Below, in pieces: positions 50,960 to 59,640 of a DNA stretch of 64,000 nt; position 1 is the stretch's first letter; each line of letters starts with the position of its first letter. Origin of the DNA: Bog-113 sp963752695 (lineage in GTDB: Bacteria > Acidobacteriota > Terriglobia > Bryobacterales > Bryobacteraceae); contig CAVVZB010000002.1 in the NCBI GenBank assembly GCA_963752695.1, positions 1,488,001 to 1,552,000 on the forward strand, in the 5' to 3' direction. The position numbers and the translations under genes were made by a program. The notes beneath the pieces were generated by a model that ran no database searches, had not been told where the DNA came from, and worked only from the letters and a program-made list of their open reading frames with translations.

Positions 50960-52184
50960 CGACGTCAGAATCGCCCAGAAATAGCGCTTTCGCCGGGTAC
51001 GAGAATTCGTCGAATCTCGCCTGCCCCGCATTCTTAGTGGAATCGATCGTGGTCACGACGCCGGAAATCGAATTCGCGTCGACGCTGAGCGTCGCATAGC
51101 CGTGATTGGTGTCGTTGAATTTGACGAGCATGGCGCCGGTTGCGGGGTCGGTGAACCCCTCCGGATTCTTGTCGGCAATATTGATGTGGTGAAGGTTGTA
51201 GTAGCCCCCGTTTCCGATAACGAAAAATGGAGTCGGGGAGCCTTTTACCAGTGTTTTCTCGATCCGCTGATAGTTGTGCACATGCGCGTTCAAGACCATG
51301 TTCGGAACACGGCGCGAATCGTTGATTGCGTGCTGGACCGCATCGGCCATCAGCGGACTGCCGCTGTGGTAGCTGTCGAAAGAATAAATCGGGTGATGCA
51401 GGGCCACGATGAGCGCCTTGTCCTGTGGCGCGGTCGCAAATTCGTTGGTCAACCACTGCTGCTGCTTGGAATCGATCGAGCCGTGCTCGGGAACATTGGT
51501 GTACATCCCGACGATAGTGGCGAACGGGCAGTTCAAAGTGAAGTACACGTTGGGCTGTGAAAGCGTCGCGCGCGGAGCGTCATGTGATTCGGGGTTGACG
51601 CGCGGCGCCGGAGTCATGAAATACGCGACCCACCCGTCGAGCGACGTTTGCGATGCGTCGATCGGGTCGCCATCGTGATTGCCGGGGATGGCGATAATCG
51701 GGACGTTGTAGTGATTGTAAGGTTCGTAGAACTGATCGTAGTAGTCGCTAATCTGACCGTTGTAGTAAACGACATCGCCTAGGTGGTAAAAGAAGCTTGG
51801 AGCGGAGCCGTCCGTGGCGTTCAAATCCGCCTGCATGGAAGCCACTACACTTTCTTGGAAGGTTGGATTCTTAACTCCGCCGGTGTCGCCCACGACGTGA
51901 AAAACGATCTTCCCGAGGGTTTGTGCTTGCGCCGTGACGCCGGGGATCACTGTCTCCAGATCATAGTGATACGGGGGCGGCGCCAATGGGTCGGGCAAGG
52001 GTTGGAACTTCTGCGAACCTGTATTGAACGGCGATAGCGGATGTACACCGCCATGGGCTTGCGAGCTGTTGGCTGGCGGGCGCGAGCGGACTTGGCCCGG
52101 CAGTAGAGGACCATGATTGGTTTCACTCAGTGTGTGCGTTGGCTGGTGAACACGATGGTGAACCGGCGGTTTTGCTTTCGACAT
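50949..52184 (-). CDS. calcineurin-type metallophosphoesterase
   Basis: A 411-residue phosphoesterase. Metal motifs in order: VFHVVGDTGG (about 94), YHLGDVVYYNG, IAIPGNHDGD, IVALHHPIYSFDS and LNAHVHNYQRIEK, a full GD/GD/GNHD/H/HxH set as in purple acid phosphatases and PhoD-like enzymes. The first 60 residues are Pro, His and Ser rich (KPPVHHRVHQPTHT) without a signal peptide, and the C-terminal 60 residues form a beta tail with SVDANSISGVVTTIDSTKNA. Substrate unknown. The ATG at 52184 is 107 bases from the divergent oxidoreductase; the frame is open further upstream. Confidence 0.9.
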   Translation of the reverse strand: MSKAKPPVHHRVHQPTHTLSETNHGPLLPGQVRSRPPANSSQAHGGVHPLSPFNTGSQKFQPLPDPLAPPPYHYDLETVIPGVTAQAQTLGKIVFHVVGDTGGVKNPTFQESVVASMQADLNATDGSAPSFFYHLGDVVYYNGQISDYYDQFYEPYNHYNVPIIAIPGNHDGDPIDASQTSLDGWVAYFMTPAPRVNPESHDAPRATLSQPNVYFTLNCPFATIVGMYTNVPEHGSIDSKQQQWLTNEFATAPQDKALIVALHHPIYSFDSYHSGSPLMADAVQHAINDSRRVPNMVLNAHVHNYQRIEKTLVKGSPTPFFVIGNGGYYNLHHINIADKNPEGFTDPATGAMLVKFNDTNHGYATLSVDANSISGVVTTIDSTKNAGQARFDEFSYPAKALFLGDSDVVSL

Positions 52185-52291
52185 GGTTCGATTTTTCCTT
52201 GAAATAAGATTGAACGTAACTACCCTATCGCGCTGCCACCGTAATTGGGGTGACAATCCGGTTGCAAGCCGCTTTATATTGGGAGCTGTCA
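52185..52291. promoter_or_regulatory. divergent intergenic region
   Basis: This 107-base gap lies between the metallophosphoesterase and oxidoreductase starts. GGGAG at 52281-52285 is the ribosome site of the right-hand gene. TATATT at 52275-52280 is promoter-like but overlaps nothing convincing as a -35. No other signal was seen. Confidence 0.3.
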
Positions 52292-53383
52292 ATGACGAGA
52301 AGAACGTTTCAGGCAAGTTTAGCCACCGCCGCCGCTACGGCCTTTGGATTACAGGGGCAGACGGTGGACCAGAAGATCGGATATTGCATTATCGGGCTCG
52401 GACGCATCTCCATGGACGAGTTCATGCCGGGCGTCAAAATCAGCCAGAATTCCCGAATCACGGGAATTGTGAGCGGCCATCGCGATAAGGCGGAGCGCGT
52501 GGCCGCTCAATATGGCGTGCCGTCCGACAGCATTTACTCCTACGAAGACATGGACCGGATTGCCGCTAACAAAGCCATCCAGGCCGTGTACGTGGCGCTG
52601 CCGAACAGTATGCACGCCGAGTACACGGTCCGATCAGCCAAAGCAGGCAAGCACGTCCTGTGCGAGAAGCCGATGGCCACCAGTTCGGCCGATTGCGAGC
52701 GGATGATTGCAGCTTGCAAGAGCGCTGATCGCAAGCTGATGATCGCCTATCGCTGCCAGTACGAGCCCAACATGCTGAAGGCTCAGCAGACGGTCCGCGA
52801 TGGCAAGATCGGGCGTTTCCAGCTATTCGATTCATCTTTCGGATTTACAATCCGCCCCGGTGAGTGGCGGCTTTCGAAGAAGCTCGCAGGCGGCGGCCCT
52901 TTGATGGACGTCGGTATCTATTGTCTGAATGCTTGCCGCTTTCTTTCGGGCGAAGAGCCGGTTGAGGTGGATGCGCGCTGGGATGTGAACGATCAGGACG
53001 GGCGGTTCGGGGAAGTGGAAGAGAACCTGGTCTGGACCATGCGATTCCCGTCCGGGTTGCTCGCCACCTGCAATACCAGCTATGGAACCAACACGCGTGG
53101 CTGGTTCCGAGCCTATGGATCTAGAGGCTCCGTGCAGGTGGAGCCGGCGTTCGGGTATGAAGGCGTGACCATGAAGATCGAAGGTCCCGGCCACGTGGAA
53201 GGTGGCGACACCATCGCCGATTCGAACCCGCGGCAATTCATGCGAGAAGCCGATCACCTGGCCGAATGCATCGTTCAGAACCGCCAGCCGCGTTCACCCG
53301 GGGAAGAAGGCCTGCGGGACATGCGCATACTGGAATCAATTTACCGGTCGTGCAAACAGGCAGGCCCGGTGAAATTGGCCTAG
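52292..53383 (+). CDS. Tat-exported Gfo/Idh/MocA oxidoreductase (glucose-fructose oxidoreductase-like)
   Basis: A 363-residue oxidoreductase with a twin-arginine leader (MTRRTFQASLATAAATAFG). The mature protein opens with KIGYCIIGLGRISMDEFMPG, then CEKPMATSSADCERMIAA and the substrate helix GGPLMDVGIYCLNACRFLSG, very like glucose-fructose oxidoreductase of Zymomonas and related periplasmic enzymes that keep a tightly bound NADP. A periplasmic role in sugar interconversion is likely. GGGAG lies 6 bases before the ATG at 52292. Its stop TAG and the stop of the convergent rimI-like gene share the palindrome CTAG (53380-53383). Confidence 0.91.
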   Translation: MTRRTFQASLATAAATAFGLQGQTVDQKIGYCIIGLGRISMDEFMPGVKISQNSRITGIVSGHRDKAERVAAQYGVPSDSIYSYEDMDRIAANKAIQAVYVALPNSMHAEYTVRSAKAGKHVLCEKPMATSSADCERMIAACKSADRKLMIAYRCQYEPNMLKAQQTVRDGKIGRFQLFDSSFGFTIRPGEWRLSKKLAGGGPLMDVGIYCLNACRFLSGEEPVEVDARWDVNDQDGRFGEVEENLVWTMRFPSGLLATCNTSYGTNTRGWFRAYGSRGSVQVEPAFGYEGVTMKIEGPGHVEGGDTIADSNPRQFMREADHLAECIVQNRQPRSPGEEGLRDMRILESIYRSCKQAGPVKLA

Positions 53384-53814
53384 AGCAGGAGCCGCATGCG
53401 CCACGCGGCCGAGCCATCTTCGTAGTATCCATTGATCCGCGCGGTTCGAACGAAGCCGAATTTTTTGTACAGCCGGATTGCCGCCGCATTATCGCGCCGG
53501 ACCATTAAAATGAGCCGGGCGGCGCCTAGGCGTCTCACGTGGGCGATTGTCCGCCTGAGTAAGCGTGAAGCGATTCCGCGGCCTTGTGCTCGTGGGGAGA
53601 CGGCAATGGAATCAAGCGCCCATTCGGTCTGCCGGGGTGCGGCAAGAGCATAGCCGAGAGTGCGCGGGCCATCTTCGGCGATCAGAAACAGCGTGTCGCT
53701 GTTTTCCAGATAGTGGGTGAAAAGCTCGCGCGGCCAGGCTTCGCGCCCGAAGCAGGCTTTTTCAATCCGGAGAATCCGCGCAAGATCCGCACGCGCGGCG
53801 CGGCGGACAGTCAG
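53380..53814 (-). CDS. GNAT acetyltransferase, RimI-like, with apparent CTG start
   Basis: A 144-residue acetyltransferase. It begins LTVRRAARADLARILRIEKA (first Leu read as start Met), goes on to ESDTL-type strands FLIAEDGPRTLGYALAAPRQ, the acetyl-CoA site ALDSIAVSPRAQGRGIASRL and the RimI-like end ARLILMVRRDNAAAIRLYKK then FGFVRTARINGYYEDGSAAW. RimI acetylates the N-terminus of ribosomal protein S18, but substrate is not proven. No ATG, GTG or TTG fits; the CTG at 53812-53814 overlaps the upstream stop as CTGA, and AGGAA lies about 10 bases ahead. The CDS would be missed by standard gene finders. It ends in a CTAG shared with the convergent oxidoreductase. Confidence 0.8.
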   Translation of the reverse strand: MTVRRAARADLARILRIEKACFGREAWPRELFTHYLENSDTLFLIAEDGPRTLGYALAAPRQTEWALDSIAVSPRAQGRGIASRLLRRTIAHVRRLGAARLILMVRRDNAAAIRLYKKFGFVRTARINGYYEDGSAAWRMRLLL

Positions 53815-54170
53815 CGTTGTTGTTCCTGAAGAAACAGATAGACGCCGAACACCGGGTGAAGGTCTCCCCTGCCCCAGCGATTAAGCGTCCATTGCGGCCG
53901 CAGGAATTTGATCGCGGCGTGCCCGGCGAGATCGAGAAGCAACTGCGACGTGCCCGGATAGAACTTCTGTGGGAAAGCAAGGAGGGGCTTGGAAGGCCAG
54001 ACAATGCCGTCGGGGGAACCGTAAACCCCGACATCGATACTTTCCTGCTCCACCACTCTTGTTATCCCAAGAGTAACGAGGAACAGTCCAGCGGACCGAT
54101 CCAGTTCCAGCACTTCGCCGGACCCGGAGGCACGCAATTCGCTATCGGGAATCAGAAAAGCCGAGAACAT
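53811..54170 (-). CDS. hypothetical protein
   Basis: A 119-residue protein without a recognised domain. It is hydrophobic in patches (AFLIPDSELRASGSGEVLEL, SAGLFLVTLGITRVVEQESI) and near the end has LLLDLAGHAAIKFLRPQWTL then NRWGRGDLHPVFGVYLF. The alternation suggests a compact beta/alpha fold; no signal peptide. It sits 14 bases after the lytic transglycosylase gene and its TGA overlaps the CTG of the rimI-like gene, so it belongs to a four-gene unit. The ATG at 54170 is used; a TTG at 54179 would add three residues. Function unknown. Confidence 0.7.
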   Translation of the reverse strand: MFSAFLIPDSELRASGSGEVLELDRSAGLFLVTLGITRVVEQESIDVGVYGSPDGIVWPSKPLLAFPQKFYPGTSQLLLDLAGHAAIKFLRPQWTLNRWGRGDLHPVFGVYLFLQEQQR

Positions 54171-54184
54171 GGCGCGCAAGACGT

Positions 54185-56560
54185 CTAGCCGCGACGTTTC
54201 TTCCGCTTGGCGGGTTTTGCTTTGGAGCCCGCCTTCCGAGCGCGCGCCCTTGCCGGTTTGGAATGGGCGGAAACCCGGTGGGTCGGAACGTTCGAAGGCC
54301 GGGCCGAAGTGACTGCGGGCGCAGGCTGGTTTTCGTCCGGATCGGGCGCTTGCACCTCTGGGGTGGGTCCGTAGATCTCGCGGTAAACCGCCGCATTGCG
54401 CATCACGGCTTGCACATACTCGCGCGTTTCAGTGAATGGAATCGACTCGACGAATTCGGAAGGCTCCCGGTACGTGCCCCACGACATCCATTCCTTGACC
54501 CGGCTGGGGCCCGCATTGTATGCGGCCAAAGTTTGCTCCCAGCGCCCGTTCCATTGATCCAGTAATGAGCGAATATAACGCGCGCCGAGAAGAAGATTGG
54601 TAGTGGGTTGATAAAGCTGACTCGGAGACGACCACGGAATGCCTTGCTGACGCGCCAGCATGCGGCCGGTAGCTGGAACAATCTGCGTAAGTCCATACGC
54701 GTTGGCTGGAGAATGAGCTCCCGGATTGAATTCCGATTCCTGGCGAATCAGGGCAGCCACCATATAGGGATCGAGGTTTTGACTGGTGGCGCTTCGCACC
54801 AACGCAGCGGAATAGGGCAGCGGAAACAGCATCTTCCAGAATTGTTTTGGCGCGTTTTCCACCGGAGTAGAAAGATAATCGGGCGCCAAGGTCTTCATGT
54901 GGCGCAATCCCAGGTAGGGCGCCGCATCGGTGCTGGCTAGTTCCACCGCAAGCAGATGCGGCTGGCCATCCACTTTAGCCCCAAAGCGAACCTCGGCTTC
55001 GGCGAAATCGGTGAGCCCGGAAAGAGCTAACGAACGGGCGCGCTCAATGCGTAGTTTGGTGGCTTCATTGGGGACATGGCTGGAGTAATCGGCGTGAGGT
55101 GGAAATTCGATCGCGTCCAGCCATTCGGCAATCTTCGCGGCGGGAGTAGCCGCGACTAAACGGGAGTCGATCAGCCGTTCGCGACCCAGCACGGCGTAAT
55201 AGAAATTAGGGAAAACTGCCCCGAGCCTCTCGTAATACGCGCGTGCGGCGGTGAAATCGTTTTGAGCTTCCGCTTGACGCCCCAGATAGTACAGCGCAGT
55301 TGCGGCCTTGTTATCACCGGGATAATGCTCCACTTGCTCGCGAAGTAGATCCCGCGCGTCATGTTTGTTAGCCAGATAAGCGTCCCAAGTGATTTTCCAA
55401 TGGCAGTAGGCCGTAGCCGTGTCGGATGGAAACGTAACCCAAGCAGCGCGATAAAGTGGCTCATACTTCGCCGGCTGATGGGTAAGCAGGTAACGATTGC
55501 CGGCCGAAATGAGTGCTTTCAGACGCCAAACGGAGCGCTCTTGATGGCGCCCGAGCTCCTTAATGGCGTCCATCATCTGATCGTCATTGTTCATGCGGCG
55601 GGCGCACTCTTCAACGTAGTACCACCGCTCGGCATCGGCTTCATTGCGGGGCAGATCCAGTGACTTCAGATACTGCAAAGCACCGCGGTAATCGCCCGTT
55701 GCGAATTGCGCCGCCCCCACGCGAACACGTGCACGATCCTTGTCCAGCCCGGTCAGCAGCGGGATAACAGCTTCGAATTCCGATCGGGCCTTGGAATACT
55801 CTTTCGCATCGATCCATTTTTGGCCGCGTTCCAAAAGTAGCGGCGGCAACGGTTGCGGATAGGCGCTGCCCAGAGATTTTTGCAGGCGCTCCATGGCGAT
55901 CCACGACTCGGCCGCCATCTGAGTAGCGGGATGCATGAAATAAACGCGCTGGTAGAACGAAGCCGCCTGTACGCCGTCCCGCAGATCGTCATAAGCCAGG
56001 GCAAGCGCAAAATCACCTTCGGGCTGCGAAAGCGTAGAAAGCTGAGAGCGTAAGGCCTGAATGGCAGGCTCTAGGGAATCGGCGCTGTTGCCGCGCCCGG
56101 CGCGCAGCTTGGCGTCCAGGATCACGGCCTTCGCAAGCAATGGCGACTTGATCGAAAGGAAATCTTGAAGATTGCCGAACGTCAGCAATGCGGATGCAGA
56201 GTCGCCTCCCGCCGATTGGGCCGCAGCCAGGTAGTAGGTTGTGTAATCAGAGAGCTGGGGAAGCCGGGCGCGCACTGCAGTCACGGAACGGATCACCGCC
56301 GGGTAATCTTTATTCTCGAAGTAAGCGACGGCCAGGGCGAGTTGAGCCAGCGTGCCCGTTGACTCACGCGCGTGCGCGGCGGCGTAGCTTTCAATGGCGG
56401 CCCGGCCAGCAGGGGTCGAGGCCTCGCGGTAGCTGTGGACCAGTGGCGCGAGCGAGCTTGTCGTCCCCGCAGCTGCGGCCACGCTAAAGACCAAGACTAA
56501 CCCAGCCCCGATCAGGTTTCGCCATACCGGCGCAGGTGCCGGGGTGGGCCGAGAGCTCAT
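54185..56560 (-). CDS. slt: soluble lytic murein transglycosylase (Slt70-type)
   Basis: A 791-residue periplasmic enzyme that cuts peptidoglycan glycan strands to 1,6-anhydro products. A signal/anchor segment is at 14-31 (LIGAGLVLVFSVAAAAG); the long superhelical part (about 60-560) has TPR-like repeats such as AKYEPLYRAAWVTFPSDTAT; the SLT domain has the catalytic Glu in ALIRQESEFNPGAHSPANAY (near 609) and ATGRMLARQQGIPW, then LLLGARYIRSLLDQWNG and AAYNAGPSRVKEWM. The last 25 residues are a strongly basic Lys/Arg/Ala tail (KPARARARKAGSKAKPAKRK), odd for this family. The ATG overlaps the stop of the GAF gene (ATGA). Confidence 0.94.
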   Translation of the reverse strand: MSSRPTPAPAPVWRNLIGAGLVLVFSVAAAAGTTSSLAPLVHSYREASTPAGRAAIESYAAAHARESTGTLAQLALAVAYFENKDYPAVIRSVTAVRARLPQLSDYTTYYLAAAQSAGGDSASALLTFGNLQDFLSIKSPLLAKAVILDAKLRAGRGNSADSLEPAIQALRSQLSTLSQPEGDFALALAYDDLRDGVQAASFYQRVYFMHPATQMAAESWIAMERLQKSLGSAYPQPLPPLLLERGQKWIDAKEYSKARSEFEAVIPLLTGLDKDRARVRVGAAQFATGDYRGALQYLKSLDLPRNEADAERWYYVEECARRMNNDDQMMDAIKELGRHQERSVWRLKALISAGNRYLLTHQPAKYEPLYRAAWVTFPSDTATAYCHWKITWDAYLANKHDARDLLREQVEHYPGDNKAATALYYLGRQAEAQNDFTAARAYYERLGAVFPNFYYAVLGRERLIDSRLVAATPAAKIAEWLDAIEFPPHADYSSHVPNEATKLRIERARSLALSGLTDFAEAEVRFGAKVDGQPHLLAVELASTDAAPYLGLRHMKTLAPDYLSTPVENAPKQFWKMLFPLPYSAALVRSATSQNLDPYMVAALIRQESEFNPGAHSPANAYGLTQIVPATGRMLARQQGIPWSSPSQLYQPTTNLLLGARYIRSLLDQWNGRWEQTLAAYNAGPSRVKEWMSWGTYREPSEFVESIPFTETREYVQAVMRNAAVYREIYGPTPEVQAPDPDENQPAPAVTSARPSNVPTHRVSAHSKPARARARKAGSKAKPAKRKKRRG

Positions 56561-57498
56561 ACCTGCGGGCCTGGAAACTGGCTCCCTAGGAGGCTCTCGC
56601 GTCCCTGCGCAAGGCCGCGAACAATCTCCAGGTAGAGATAGTCAACCATGGTCGGGGAAGCAGCAATAAAGTCCCGTCGAAAGCTCTCCCGAGCCGCGTT
56701 GATGGGTGCGCTCAGGGCACCGTAGATATCCGACTTCTGCGTTCCCGCGCGCAGAGCCGCCGAATGCTCCAAACGGATTCGGGCAACTTGTAGGCGCGCT
56801 TCCCGCTGCGCCCGCAGATGCAAAGCCTGCAAGTCAGGACTGAGATCGGTCCAGGTTTTGCGCGCGGTTGCGGCTGGAGCGATTCCGCCAATCGCCACCA
56901 GATCTTTGCGTTGGGGCGCAGGCTTATCCGTGACCGATTCCATTTGCAACGCCGTCATCCCGGCAATTAGCTCCAGTTGCGGCAGCTGCGCCGCGCCAAC
57001 CGCAAACAGGATGCCTTTCACTTCAGTGCGAACTGTCAGCGGAATCAGAAAAACGCGATCTTCCGGGCTCGGCTTGATGCGCTCAATGAGCACCTGAGAG
57101 ATCTCGGAGGCCGTCGCAATTGCGATGACCGGATCCTTTGTCTCCACGCAGGTGCGGAAAGCCGCGCCCGCGTCGGGCGGAAATGCAATTGGGAGATCCC
57201 CGAGCCCGCGCGCCGCCACGGCATGCGCTTCACTATCCTGGAACGAGAAGATCGCGCAGCGCGGGGCGAACTCACCGGTAAGCTCGACGGCGACAATCGC
57301 CGCCGCTTCCAGAGTTTCTGTTTCGCGAATGCGGCGCAATCCTTGGTTTAGGCTCTCGACCAACTGGCTCCGTGCAGCGACAGCAGCAGTCTGTTCAATT
57401 TCCCGCGACCGCGCGCTCCATTCGGCCTCGGTTGAATCGAGCCATTCTTCAAACTGCTGGCTAGCCCGCGCCCGCCACGGTGTTACATTTCGATCCAT
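56557..57498 (-). CDS. GAF-domain protein of unknown function
   Basis: A 313-residue soluble protein. After a helical head (FEEWLDSTEAEWSARSREIE) comes a GAF-like domain at about 55-200: LRRIRETETLEAAAIVAVEL, APRCAIFSFQDSEAHAVAA, DRVFLIPLTVRTEVKGILF. The C-terminal third is helical and rich in Arg, Ala and Gln (LHLRAQREARLQVARIRLEH), and ends with TMVDYLYLEIVRGLAQ. No output domain is seen. Such GAF proteins precede lytic transglycosylase genes in similar clusters, so a role in envelope sensing is possible but unproven. The ATG at 57498 has GGGGAGGA directly before it, too close for a normal ribosome site, so the start may be elsewhere. Confidence 0.75.
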   Translation of the reverse strand: MDRNVTPWRARASQQFEEWLDSTEAEWSARSREIEQTAAVAARSQLVESLNQGLRRIRETETLEAAAIVAVELTGEFAPRCAIFSFQDSEAHAVAARGLGDLPIAFPPDAGAAFRTCVETKDPVIAIATASEISQVLIERIKPSPEDRVFLIPLTVRTEVKGILFAVGAAQLPQLELIAGMTALQMESVTDKPAPQRKDLVAIGGIAPAATARKTWTDLSPDLQALHLRAQREARLQVARIRLEHSAALRAGTQKSDIYGALSAPINAARESFRRDFIAASPTMVDYLYLEIVRGLAQGRESLLGSQFPGPQV

Positions 57499-57556
57499 TC
57501 CTCCCCATGTTAGGACACATTGCAGTGTTACCGCTGTATTGGAGTAACGTTGGGAC

Positions 57557-58291
57557 ATGAGTGGAATCCTGGCAGGCAAAACGGCGTTGGTAACGGGCGG
57601 CACACGAGGCATCGGCTATGAGACGGCTGCGGCGTTAGGAAACGCGGGCGCTGACGTACTGATTTGCGGCCGCACCGAAGAGGGAATTCAGAAAGCCCTC
57701 GCTTCCTTGGCCAAGACGACCGGGCCCGAGTCAGGAGCTTTTACCGGACGCGTGGCCGATGTATCGAAGTGGAACGATGTTGAAGCACTGTTCCAATTTG
57801 CACGTCAGAAATGGAACAAGCTGGACATCCTGGTCAACAACGCAGGGGTAGGAATCTTCAAACCGGTCGCGGAATTGGAGCCAGCGGAGTGGCGTCAGGT
57901 GATCGATTTGAATCTCACCGGACTTTACTACTGCTGCCATGCCGGGATGGAAATGCTGCGCGCAAGCGGTAGCGGCTATGTGTTTAACATCTCGAGCCTA
58001 GCGGGCCGTAACCCGTTTGCAGGCGGCGCTGCCTATAACGCCTCGAAGTTCGGAGTCAACGGCTTTAGCGAAGCGATGATGCTCGACCATCGTAAAGATA
58101 ACGTTCGAGTTACAACAATTATGCCGGGCAGCGTGGATACCGGATTCGGAGGTGTTCCGGGCCAGTCCAGTTCCGCAAACGACTGGAAAATCGCGCCGCA
58201 AGACATCGCACAAATGATCGTGTCCTTACTTCAAATGCCCATCCGAACCTTGGTGAGCCGGGTAGAAATGCGTCCGTCTATCCCGCGCTGA
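57557..58291 (+). CDS. short-chain dehydrogenase (3-ketoacyl-reductase-like)
   Basis: A 244-residue SDR: TALVTGGTRGIGYETAAALG, Arg after the second strand (LICGRTEEG) favouring NADP, NNAG in ILVNNAGVGIFKPVAELEPA, catalytic Ser in FNISSLAGRN and YNASKFG with the Tyr-Lys pair. The missing long C-terminal part and the end RTLVSRVEMRPSIPR recall FabG-like proteins of unknown substrate. It is separated by 58 bases from the divergent GAF gene. After it lies a hairpin that may end transcription. Confidence 0.9.
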   Translation: MSGILAGKTALVTGGTRGIGYETAAALGNAGADVLICGRTEEGIQKALASLAKTTGPESGAFTGRVADVSKWNDVEALFQFARQKWNKLDILVNNAGVGIFKPVAELEPAEWRQVIDLNLTGLYYCCHAGMEMLRASGSGYVFNISSLAGRNPFAGGAAYNASKFGVNGFSEAMMLDHRKDNVRVTTIMPGSVDTGFGGVPGQSSSANDWKIAPQDIAQMIVSLLQMPIRTLVSRVEMRPSIPR

Positions 58292-58296
58292 ATCAC

Positions 58297-58321
58297 CCGT
58301 CCTAATGGCTTTAGAGGACGG
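58297..58321 (+). terminator. possible weak terminator hairpin after the SDR gene
   Basis: CCGTCCT (58297-58303) pairs with AGGACGG (58315-58321), leaving an 11-base loop; ATTTC follows, so there is hardly a T tract. It could also be a cis element before the AAA+ gene. Confidence 0.35.
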
Positions 58322-58455
58322 ATTTCAGCACCTGATGAAATATGGTCAATCCGTCTTCGTTCTTGGCAACCAGCGTGCTTTCTACCGAATCACAACAGAT
58401 GACAGGGGTTCTTGCTGCTAAGCGGACCGACGTTAAAGAAGGTGGGAGAAACACA

Positions 58456-59631
58456 ATGCCGAATTCAAAGCGGTTAGACCCGACCCAGGCTGGGCACGAT
58501 GCGGAAAAACTGAATTCCGACCTTCACAAACGGATCGTCGGACAAGATGAAGCGATCGATCAGATTGTGAACGTCTACCAGATGTTTCTGGCCGGGATGT
58601 CGAGCCCGGGACGGCCAATTGGAAATATGCTGTTTCTGGGACCCACCGGTTCCGGCAAAACCCGTACGGTTGAATCCGTCGCGGAGTCCCTCGTAGGCGA
58701 TATGCGAGCCGTAATCAAGATCGATTGCGCGGAGTTCCAGCATAGCCACGAGATTGCAAAATTGATTGGATCGCCTCCGGGATACCTCGGTCATCGCGAG
58801 ACGCACCCCCTGCTCAGTCAGGAGGTGGTCAATCAATATCACACGGACAAACTGAAAGTCAGTTTCGTTCTTTTCGATGAGATCGAAAAAGCCAGTGACT
58901 CACTCTGGAACCTGTTGCTTGGGATTCTCGATAAGGCGACGTTGACGCTTGGTGATAACCGGAGGGTGGATTTCTCGCGGTCCATGATTTTCATGACCAG
59001 TAACCTGGGCGCCGCCGAGATGAGCGCGATCCTTTCGCCCCGCCTTGGATTCCACTGCCCGGTTCCAGAACAGGACAAGCAAGCGACTCGCACCAGCGAC
59101 GCGACCAACGCGCAACTCACCAAATCGGCAACGGAGGCTGCGCGCCGGAAGTTCACACCCGAGTTTATGAACCGGATCGATAAGATCGTGGTCTTCAAAC
59201 CGCTAGGCGCGTCGGAACTCGATCGAATCCTCGATATCGAACTGAACACCTTGCAGCAGAGGATTTTCACTTCTTACACGTCGGCACCTTTTGTCGTTAC
59301 TCTTACCTCGCCTGCTCGCCAGTTTCTCCTGGAAGACGGCACGGATGTGAAGTATGGAGCTCGGCACCTGAAACGCGCCATCGACCGGGGAATTGTACAC
59401 CCGCTATCCAATCTCCTTGCCAGTGGACAAATAGTAGGTGGTGACCTGATTCAGGTGGATTATGATGCTGAATCTCGCAAGCTCACCTTTACAAAGGAAG
59501 AAGAAAATATTCCGAACTTCCGCATGGCGCAGATGGTAGACACCTCGGTGCTCCTCGCACCCAGCCCTCTGGCGGCTGCTCGCGAGATCGAGTTTCCGAA
59601 AGTCACCGGCGCGCGTTCACGGAGGGCCTAA
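58456..59631 (+). CDS. single-module AAA+ ATPase, ClpA/ClpB D2-like
   Basis: A 391-residue protein that corresponds to just the second ATPase module of ClpA/ClpB. Walker A is MLFLGPTGSGKTRTVESVAE (near 61), the substrate-loop region GSPPGYLGHRETHPLLSQEV, Walker B VLFDEIEKASDSLWNLLLGI and sensor 1 MIFMTSNLGAAEM. The Clp C-terminal lid is YGARHLKRAIDRGIVHPLSN. There is no N-domain or first module, and no ClpP-docking IGF loop can be pointed to. It could be a stand-alone unfoldase or a helper. The ATG at 58456 has GGTGGGAG 7 bases ahead; the upstream frame is not used. Gene 59641 converges onto it. Confidence 0.87.
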   Translation: MPNSKRLDPTQAGHDAEKLNSDLHKRIVGQDEAIDQIVNVYQMFLAGMSSPGRPIGNMLFLGPTGSGKTRTVESVAESLVGDMRAVIKIDCAEFQHSHEIAKLIGSPPGYLGHRETHPLLSQEVVNQYHTDKLKVSFVLFDEIEKASDSLWNLLLGILDKATLTLGDNRRVDFSRSMIFMTSNLGAAEMSAILSPRLGFHCPVPEQDKQATRTSDATNAQLTKSATEAARRKFTPEFMNRIDKIVVFKPLGASELDRILDIELNTLQQRIFTSYTSAPFVVTLTSPARQFLLEDGTDVKYGARHLKRAIDRGIVHPLSNLLASGQIVGGDLIQVDYDAESRKLTFTKEEENIPNFRMAQMVDTSVLLAPSPLAAAREIEFPKVTGARSRRA

Positions 59632-59640
59632 GAACACCCG

